Assembly (NCBI GenBank): GCA_033851265.1
Contig: JAWWOW010000005.1
Location: forward strand, 360,665 to 424,664
Origin: JAWWOW01 sp033851265
Lineage (GTDB): Bacteria; Actinomycetota; Actinomycetes; JAWWOW01
DNA length: 64,000 nucleotides
Direction of reading: 5' to 3'
Shown here one piece after another: positions 46,021-52,485 of the stretch; the stretch's first letter is position 1, and each line of letters begins with the position of its first letter. The position numbers and the translations under genes are program-made. The notes beneath the pieces were generated by a model. The model had not been told where the DNA came from and did no database searches. It saw only the letters and a list, made by a program, of their open reading frames with translations.

Positions 46021-46895
46021 CCAAAGCGTTGGTCGCGCTCTTCCCAGGCCGATCGCGCGGCGTCTACCTCCTCGCGGGAGCGCGCGACGAAGTTCCACCA
46101 CATGAGCACCTTTTCAGGGAACGGCTCGCCGCCGATGAACAGGACGCGCGCCGGCTCGACCGCGGCGACCTCCAGCTCATCGCGACCTTCCCCGAAGTAC
46201 GCGAGCGCGCCGGGCGAGATGCGTTCATCGCCAACCAGCATCGAGCCCTCCATGACGACCGCGGCGTACTCGAAGTCGGTCCGTAGCTGCAGGGTTGATG
46301 TGCCGTTGCGCAGTGCGAGTTCGACGCCGACCATTGGTGTGTCCGCACGTGCGGTCGAGGCAGCGCCAGCGAACTCGCCGACCAGCACCGTCGCAGTCCC
46401 CGAGTGCAACGCAGCTTGCGGCAGCTCCTCGTGGTGCTCGAAGGCGGGATCGCCGAAGCGGGTGCGCTCTGGCTGTGCCACCCAGAGTTGTACGCCGTGC
46501 ATCGAACCCTCGTACTGATCGGTCGTCTGTTCGGAATGCGCGACGCCGTTGCCGGCTGTCATCAGGTTGAGCTGGCCGGGCTTGATCACCTGCTCGGACC
46601 CGAGGCTGTCGCGGTGCAACAGCTCACCGGACAACAGCCACGTCACCGTGTGCAGGCCCAAGTGCGGGTGAGGTCCGATCTCGATGGGGTGCTGCGGGGA
46701 AAAGGGTGCCGGACCCATCTGATCCACGAAGCACCACGGGCCAACGGTGCGCCGCTCCCGGCGCGGCAGCGCCCGGCGTACCGTCACCGACCCCACCGTC
46801 GCCTCCCGGCTCGGCGTCACCTGAATCGTCGGAGCCTCAGCCACTGCCAGCTCCGGGGTCGACGGCGCGTCGGCCTTTGCCAGTGGTCCGCTCAT
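45957..46895 (-). CDS. Pirin family protein
   Basis: A bicupin of about 312 residues. The N-terminal cupin holds the metal-type motif GPHPHLGLHTVTWLLSGE (near 90-107) and MTAGNGVAHSE near 131. The C-terminal Pirin_C domain (about 190-290) includes LFIGGEPFPEKVLMWWNFV. Pirins are iron proteins with reported quercetinase or regulatory roles; neither can be chosen here. ATG 46895 is used; ATG 46919, overlapping the upstream gene by 20 bp, is an alternative. It forms an operon with the upstream oxidoreductase gene. Confidence 0.85.
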   Translation of the reverse strand: MSGPLAKADAPSTPELAVAEAPTIQVTPSREATVGSVTVRRALPRRERRTVGPWCFVDQMGPAPFSPQHPIEIGPHPHLGLHTVTWLLSGELLHRDSLGSEQVIKPGQLNLMTAGNGVAHSEQTTDQYEGSMHGVQLWVAQPERTRFGDPAFEHHEELPQAALHSGTATVLVGEFAGAASTARADTPMVGVELALRNGTSTLQLRTDFEYAAVVMEGSMLVGDERISPGALAYFGEGRDELEVAAVEPARVLFIGGEPFPEKVLMWWNFVARSREEVDAARSAWEERDQRFGQSGWTLPRVSAPEVPWAGRG

Positions 46896-46899
46896 CTGC

Positions 46900-47763
46900 T
46901 CAGTGTGCGCCTGCGACATAACCGGCCACCGCCGCGTAGTCATCGCCACCGTGTCCGTCCGCGCTCGCCGCGCGCGCGTATGCGAGTGCCGCAGCAGTGA
47001 CAGCGAGGTCGACATCCGCTTCGCCGACCGCAAGCCCAAGGTCCTTGGCCATCAGCTCCAAGCTGAACGTCGTCGCGCTGAAGTCACCGCTCTCGATCAT
47101 CGAACGCTTCTGATTGAGCGGCCAGCCGTATGGTCCGGCGGCGAGTAGGTCCAACATCAGCGCACGGTCGAGCCCGAGATCGCCGACGAGATGCAACGCC
47201 TCACCCAGGCCGGCTATGACGACACCGAGCGCCTGGTTGACCACGATCTTGGCGGCGTTGCCGGCACCGAGAGGGCCCACATGACGCACCCGCTGCGGGT
47301 CGCCCCACAGCTCCAACATCGGTTTTGCGGCAGCGAAATCCTCATCACTGCCGCCGGCAAACACGGAAAGTGTTCCCTCCGCCGCTGGCGTGGTCGAGCC
47401 GGCGACGGGCGCCTCGACAAACCGCAACTCGCGCCGCGCCAGCTCCGCGCCGATCTCGCGCGCAGCCGTCGGTCCGATGGTCGTCGAGTCGATGACGAGG
47501 GTTCCCGGCGCAGCCGCCGTCGCGACTCCATCGGGACCGAACAGCACCTCGCGCGACGCCTCAGGCCCGAACAGCATGAGTACGACGACGTCGCGGCCCG
47601 CCGCTGCTTCGGCGGGTGAGGCGGCCTCCCAAGCACCCGCGCCAACGAGCTCATCGGCCTTCCCGCTCGACCGGTTCCAGACCGCAACGTCATGGCCCGC
47701 TGCCAGCACGTGCCCCACCATGGCCGACCCCATACGGCCGAGGCCCAAGAACGCCACCCTCAT
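46900..47763 (-). CDS. NAD(P)-dependent oxidoreductase (beta-hydroxyacid dehydrogenase family)
   Basis: A 287-residue enzyme of the 3-hydroxyisobutyrate/6-phosphogluconate dehydrogenase type. Rossmann GLGRMGSAM is at about 7-15, the substrate motif APVAGSTTPAAEGTLSVFAGG near 120 (shown in part), and the catalytic lysine in GNAAKIVVNQ near 171. The substrate is unknown; the family includes tartronate-semialdehyde, glyoxylate and imine reductases. ATG 47763 follows GGGAGA; TTG 47769 is possible. It is divergent from the MoxR gene. Confidence 0.85.
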   Translation of the reverse strand: MRVAFLGLGRMGSAMVGHVLAAGHDVAVWNRSSGKADELVGAGAWEAASPAEAAAGRDVVVLMLFGPEASREVLFGPDGVATAAAPGTLVIDSTTIGPTAAREIGAELARRELRFVEAPVAGSTTPAAEGTLSVFAGGSDEDFAAAKPMLELWGDPQRVRHVGPLGAGNAAKIVVNQALGVVIAGLGEALHLVGDLGLDRALMLDLLAAGPYGWPLNQKRSMIESGDFSATTFSLELMAKDLGLAVGEADVDLAVTAAALAYARAASADGHGGDDYAAVAGYVAGAH

Positions 47764-47794
47764 GCGCAATCTCCCGCCAGTAGAATCTGTTCTC

Positions 47795-48670
47795 GTGACG
47801 CAGCCGATGCCGCGATTGTTCGCCTCCGTTGACGACGTCCGCGATCGGCTCGAGAGTGCCGGCTACCTCGCCGACGAAGCGATCGCCACCACAGTCTTTC
47901 TCGCCGACGCCCTTGGCAAGCCACTGCTGGTCGAGGGGCCCGCTGGGGTCGGCAAAACCGAGCTGGCGAAGGCGGTCGCGACGTCCACCGATGCCGAGCT
48001 CGTGCGGCTGCAGTGTTATGAGGGCCTCGACGAGGCGCGGGCGCTTTATGAGTGGAACTACAAGAAGCAGTTGCTCCGCATTCAGGCCGCGGGCGACGGC
48101 GACTCATGGGAAGAGACCCACGACGACATCTTCAGCGAGGAGTTCCTCCTTGCGCGACCGTTGCTCACTGCAATCCGGCGCGAGCTGCCAACCGTGCTCC
48201 TGGTCGACGAGACGGACAAGGCCGACGTCGAGGTCGAAGGTCTGCTGCTCGAAGTGCTGTCGGACTTCCAAGTCACGATCCCCGAGCTGGGCACGATTGC
48301 TGCCGTACGCCGGCCATTCGTCGTCCTGACCAGCAACGCGACACGTGAACTTTCCGAAGCGCTCAAGCGCCGGTGTCTGTACCTGCACCTCGACTACCCG
48401 ACCGCCGAGCGGGAGAAGGCCATTGTCCTTACCCGCGTGCCGGAGGTGGCGGAGGCGCTCGCCGAGCAGTTGGTGCGCACCGTGCGCGCATTGCGCGCGT
48501 TGGACCTGCGCAAGGCACCCTCGATCGCAGAGACGATCGACTGGGCGCACACGTTGCTCGCACTCGGCCTCGACACTCTCGACGAGGATGCCGTCAAGGC
48601 AACGCTCGGGGTCGTCCTCAAGCATGCGAGTGATCAAGCCAAAGCCGTGACGACACTCGAGCTGAACTGA
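47795..48670 (+). CDS. MoxR-family AAA+ ATPase
   Basis: A 291-residue AAA+ ATPase. Walker A is GPAGVGKTE near 47-55, Walker B LLVDETDKAD near 137, sensor-1 VLTSNATRE near 180 and arginine finger RRCLYLHLDYP near 196. MoxR ATPases act as chaperones inserting cofactors or assembling complexes with a vWA partner, which is the next gene. GTG 47795 is 8 nt after TAGAAT (47781-47786), so it is probably leaderless; ATG 47807 is the alternative. Confidence 0.9.
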   Translation: MTQPMPRLFASVDDVRDRLESAGYLADEAIATTVFLADALGKPLLVEGPAGVGKTELAKAVATSTDAELVRLQCYEGLDEARALYEWNYKKQLLRIQAAGDGDSWEETHDDIFSEEFLLARPLLTAIRRELPTVLLVDETDKADVEVEGLLLEVLSDFQVTIPELGTIAAVRRPFVVLTSNATRELSEALKRRCLYLHLDYPTAEREKAIVLTRVPEVAEALAEQLVRTVRALRALDLRKAPSIAETIDWAHTLLALGLDTLDEDAVKATLGVVLKHASDQAKAVTTLELN

Positions 48671-48675
48671 GTCGC

Positions 48676-50079
48676 ATGGCACCGAGTGGGCTCATCGACC
48701 GCACCATCGAGTTCGTCGGTGCGCTGCGCGGGGCCGGCATGCCAGTGTCACTCGCTGAGTCGCTCGACGCGACTCGCGCCATGAGCAGGATCCCGCTGCT
48801 CGACCGCGAAGCCCTGCGCGCTGGTTTCGCGGCAACCATGTGCAAGCGGCCGGCGCACCGGCTCGCCTTCGACACGCTCTTCGATCTCTACTTCCCGCCC
48901 GCAGTCGGCGACGGCATTCAGCAGACTGACAACAGTGGCGACGGGGAAGGCGAGCTCGAGCCGTACACCGGCGACCCGCTCGACCGCCAAGAGCTCCGCG
49001 ACGCTCTGCTCGAACTGCTCCTCGACGGCGACGAGGAGATGTTGCGTCGGTTCGCCCGCGAGATGGTCAGCCGCCTCGGCCGCGCGGATACCCAGCCAGG
49101 CCGCCAATCCTGGTTTACCTACAAGGTGTTGCGCGAGCTCAATCCCGAGACGTTGATGGCCGCGCTGCTTGCCGAGGTGTTGAAAGGTAAGGAACGCGGC
49201 GGCTTCGCCGAGAAGGTCGCGCGCCAGATGCTCACCGAACGCATCAAGGCGTTCGAGTCCTTCGTCGAAGCGGAGGTACGCCGGCGGCTCGCCGAGGAGA
49301 AGGGCGCCGAACGCATCGCGCGGACCGCGGTGAAGCCGCTGACCGAGCAAGTCGACTTCTTGCGTGCGACACGCAACGACCTCGCCGAGCTACGCCGCAC
49401 CGTCTATCCGCTTTCCCGTCGACTTGCGACTCGGCTCACGGCCCGCCGTCGCCTCGGGCGTAAGGGACGGCTCGACTTCCGTCGTACTGTCCGCGCGTCG
49501 CTGGCGAGTGGCGGCGTACCGCTCGAGACGAAGCACAGGCCGCACAAGCCCCACAAGCCAGAGCTCGTCGTGCTGTGCGACGTGAGTGGATCGGTCACCG
49601 CGTTCGCGCACTTCACGTTGCTGCTGGCCTATGCCCTGCGCGAGCAGTTCACCAAGGTGCGGGCGTTCGCCTTCATCGACACGGTTGACGAGGTCACTCG
49701 GTTCTTCGATGCCGGCGATGACGTCGCCGATGCAATGTCGAAAGTCGCGGCGGAGGCCGACGTCGTCTGGTTCGACGGGCACTCTGACTACGGGCACGCG
49801 ATCGAGACCTTTGCTGAGCGGTACCCGGACGCGATAAACCCGCGCACGTCGTTGCTCATCCTCGGTGACGCGCGCAACAACTACCGCGCGACCGGACTGC
49901 CAACGCTGCGGAGGCTGGTTGCCGAGGCCCGGCACGCGTATTGGCTCAACCCCGAGCCGCGCTCCTACTGGGGCCAGGGCGACTCCGCGACGCGCGCGTA
50001 TGCGGATGTGGTTGAGATGGTCGAGTGCCGCAACGCGGTTCAGTTGCAGGAATTCGTCGAGCGTCTGCTCCCGGTTTGA
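48676..50079 (+). CDS. vWA-domain protein, CoxE family
   Basis: A 467-residue partner of the MoxR ATPase. The N-terminal 280 residues are helical and charged. The von Willebrand A domain (about 290-440) has the metal-site motif VVLCDVSGSV (DxSxS, near 297) and ILGDARNN near 393. CoxE proteins with a CoxD-type MoxR mature CO dehydrogenase-like molybdenum enzymes in some bacteria, but no cox genes are here, so a more general chaperone role is likely. ATG 48676 is 5 bp behind the MoxR stop. Confidence 0.87.
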   Translation: MAPSGLIDRTIEFVGALRGAGMPVSLAESLDATRAMSRIPLLDREALRAGFAATMCKRPAHRLAFDTLFDLYFPPAVGDGIQQTDNSGDGEGELEPYTGDPLDRQELRDALLELLLDGDEEMLRRFAREMVSRLGRADTQPGRQSWFTYKVLRELNPETLMAALLAEVLKGKERGGFAEKVARQMLTERIKAFESFVEAEVRRRLAEEKGAERIARTAVKPLTEQVDFLRATRNDLAELRRTVYPLSRRLATRLTARRRLGRKGRLDFRRTVRASLASGGVPLETKHRPHKPHKPELVVLCDVSGSVTAFAHFTLLLAYALREQFTKVRAFAFIDTVDEVTRFFDAGDDVADAMSKVAAEADVVWFDGHSDYGHAIETFAERYPDAINPRTSLLILGDARNNYRATGLPTLRRLVAEARHAYWLNPEPRSYWGQGDSATRAYADVVEMVECRNAVQLQEFVERLLPV

Positions 50080-50118
50080 GGGCGGACCCGCGGGTAGGCT
50101 CGGGCTGGTGATTTGCCA

Positions 50119-50718
50119 GTGACCGGAGGGCTGCGGCTCGGGGTGATGGGCGGCACCTTCGACCCGATCCATCACGGACACCTCGTCGCCGCCAGCGAGG
50201 TCGCCGCTGCATTCAACCTGGACGAGGTCGTTTTCGTCCCAACCGGTCAACCGTGGCAAAAGGTCGATCGCGACGTTTCGCCCGCCGAGGACCGCTATCT
50301 CATGACCGTCATCGCAACCGCATCGAACCCGCGGTTTTCGGTGAGTCGGTCAGAGATCGATCGCGACGGTCCGACATACACCGTCGACACACTCCGGCAA
50401 CTGAAGGCCGACCGGGGCGAGAAGACCGAGGTGTTCTTCATCACCGGCGCAGATGCACTGGCGCAGATCCTGACCTGGCAGCACGTCGACGAGCTCGTCA
50501 ACCTGGCGCACTGGATCGGGGTCACGCGGCCCGGTCATCAACTCGTCGATCCAGGGTTCCCTGAAGGCGCGGTCAGTTTGTTAGAGGTGTCCGCGATGGC
50601 GATCTCCTCGACCGATTGCCGCGCAAGAGTCGCCGCCGGGCTGCCGATCTGGTACGTCGTGCCCGATGGAGTTGTGCAGTACATCGCCAAACGCGGTCTC
50701 TATGTGGACGCCGCCTGA
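50119..50718 (+). CDS. nadD: Nicotinate-nucleotide adenylyltransferase
   Basis: Makes deamido-NAD from nicotinate mononucleotide and ATP. It is 199 residues with the nucleotidyl-transferase signature GGTFDPIHHGH at 11-21 and the C-terminal ISSTDCRARV near 164, in place of the usual ISSTxIR. GTG 50119 is chosen; TTG 50113 is in frame. It overlaps the next gene by one base (TGATG). nadD-LCP-rsfS is the standard actinobacterial order. Confidence 0.93.
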   Translation: MTGGLRLGVMGGTFDPIHHGHLVAASEVAAAFNLDEVVFVPTGQPWQKVDRDVSPAEDRYLMTVIATASNPRFSVSRSEIDRDGPTYTVDTLRQLKADRGEKTEVFFITGADALAQILTWQHVDELVNLAHWIGVTRPGHQLVDPGFPEGAVSLLEVSAMAISSTDCRARVAAGLPIWYVVPDGVVQYIAKRGLYVDAA

Positions 50719-52082
50719 TGGGTAAGCGCCGTCGGCGTCGGTCACTGTTCCCGAGCCGGGAGCACACGACCGCCGCGCCGGTGCGGGTGGGGAAGCGGCC
50801 GGGTCGTTACACGCCGGCCGAAGATGCTCCTGCGCCAGTGCTCACAGCGACGACCAAGACGCCGACGATCGCCCCCGAGCAACCCAAACTGGGGCGCGCC
50901 GAACGCCGCAGGCGGCAGCGCAAGCGGCAACGCCGCCGCCGCGTCTCCGCGGTCGGTGTGCTCGCCGTTGTCGGCGGCTTGATCGCTGCCTTCGTCGTGT
51001 TCAAGGTGGCAAGCAACGTCGGTGACAACAAGACGGCGCCAGCCGGACGCACCCAGACGACCTTGTTGATGCAGATACGCGCCGCCAACGGCACCGCCGC
51101 CGCGAGCGCGCTCCTCGCCCATGACACAGGCACGAGGCAGGGCGTCATGCTCCTCGTGCCGTCGCGGGTGATCGCTCCCATCCCAGGACGCGGCAGCGCA
51201 CCCTTCGCCAACGCGCTCGCCACCGGGACACCCGCGCTGTCGCAGGCAGCACTCAGTGACCTCATCGGTGTGACCGTCGACGGCGGCATTGTCTTCAACC
51301 AGCCGACGTTCGCACGTCTCGTCGACAACCTGGGTGGCATTACTGCTGACGTTGACACCGAGGTGGTGCGTCGCGTCAAGAACGGCCCGGCGATCGTGCT
51401 CGTGCCGCGGGGGAGTGGGCAAAAGCTCGACGGAGCTGGGGCTGTCGCCTATGCGACGTACAACGGTGGCGGAGACATCGCGCAGCTACCCCGCGTCCAG
51501 CAGGTCATCCAGGGGATTCTCGACAAGGTGCCGGACGCTGCGTCGTTCACCAAAGCGCTGTCGGATCTCGGTCCCGGCCTGCAGCTCAACATGTCGGGAC
51601 CGCGAGTGGCCGACCTCATTGCCGGCCTCGCCACGGATGTCCGCGACAACAAGGTCGACATCCAGTCGCTCGACGTAAAGTCCGTCGACGTCGGTGGGAC
51701 GACGGCATTCAGCATCGACACACCCGAAGTCAAGAAGTTCGTCCAGGCATCGCTCGCCGCTTCGATTCCGGAGAGTTTGCGGAGCGGCGACAACAGGGTG
51801 CTGGTCAAGAACGGGATCGGCACGCCACAACTGGGTACGACGACGCGTCCCCGTCTGCTCAAGGCGCATTTCGTCTACATCGACGGCGGCAACGTGCCGG
51901 GGTTCCCGTTCCGCACCCGCAACTCCGCCGTACTCATCTTCAGCGGTAGTCAGGCTGCCCGGGAGCGGGGTGCCCAGGTCGCAGCTGCGCTAGGTCTGCC
52001 CGCCAGTGACGTCCAGATCTCAAACATTGGACAATCAGTGGCAGACGTCATCGTCGTGCTCGGACGCGACTACAAGCGGTGA
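50718..52082 (+). CDS. LytR-CpsA-Psr-like protein with LytR_C domain, degenerate active site
   Basis: A 454-residue membrane protein. A basic cytoplasmic start (about 1-75) leads to one membrane helix (about 78-100), an LCP-like domain (about 110-300), and a LytR_C domain at the end (about 350-450). LCP enzymes attach glycopolymers to peptidoglycan and use a set of Asp and Arg residues, typically RSDTMM and PRDT. Here the aligned places read RQGVMLL and PSRVIA, so the catalytic set is largely lost. It may be a non-catalytic member. ATG 50718 overlaps nadD. Confidence 0.72.
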   Translation: MGKRRRRRSLFPSREHTTAAPVRVGKRPGRYTPAEDAPAPVLTATTKTPTIAPEQPKLGRAERRRRQRKRQRRRRVSAVGVLAVVGGLIAAFVVFKVASNVGDNKTAPAGRTQTTLLMQIRAANGTAAASALLAHDTGTRQGVMLLVPSRVIAPIPGRGSAPFANALATGTPALSQAALSDLIGVTVDGGIVFNQPTFARLVDNLGGITADVDTEVVRRVKNGPAIVLVPRGSGQKLDGAGAVAYATYNGGGDIAQLPRVQQVIQGILDKVPDAASFTKALSDLGPGLQLNMSGPRVADLIAGLATDVRDNKVDIQSLDVKSVDVGGTTAFSIDTPEVKKFVQASLAASIPESLRSGDNRVLVKNGIGTPQLGTTTRPRLLKAHFVYIDGGNVPGFPFRTRNSAVLIFSGSQAARERGAQVAAALGLPASDVQISNIGQSVADVIVVLGRDYKR

Positions 52083-52095
52083 AAGGCTCAACTAC

Positions 52096-52485
52096 GTGAC
52101 AGCTTCGGAGCAATCCGTCTCCACAGCCATCTCTGCTGCCGAGGCAGCCGCAGACAAGTTGGCATCCGACATCATGATCCTCGACGTGAGCGACCGGCTC
52201 GTCATCACCGATTGCTTCGTCTTGGCATCAGCGCCCAACGATCGCCAGGTCCGCGCAGTCGTCGACGAGATCGAAGAGCGCCTGCGCCTGCAAGGGATCA
52301 AGCCGGTACGCCGTGAGGGCGAACGTGAAGGTCGATGGGTGCTTCTCGACTTCATGGATGTGGTTGTGCACGTGCAGCACAGCGAGGAACGCACGTACTA
52401 CTCGCTCGAGCGACTCTGGAAGGACTGCCCGGAGATCGAGTTGCCGGAGTCGATCGTGCACCGGCCCGCAGCAGGCCAGCCCTGA
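52096..52485 (+). CDS. rsfS: Ribosomal silencing factor RsfS
   Basis: Binds ribosomal protein L14 and blocks subunit joining in starvation. It is 129 residues with the Iojap core: KLASDIMILDVSDRLVITDCFV at 16-37 (shown in part), REGEREGRWVLLDFMDVVVHV near 75. GTG 52096 follows AAAGG. The following phosphatase gene overlaps its stop. Confidence 0.94.
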   Translation: MTASEQSVSTAISAAEAAADKLASDIMILDVSDRLVITDCFVLASAPNDRQVRAVVDEIEERLRLQGIKPVRREGEREGRWVLLDFMDVVVHVQHSEERTYYSLERLWKDCPEIELPESIVHRPAAGQP

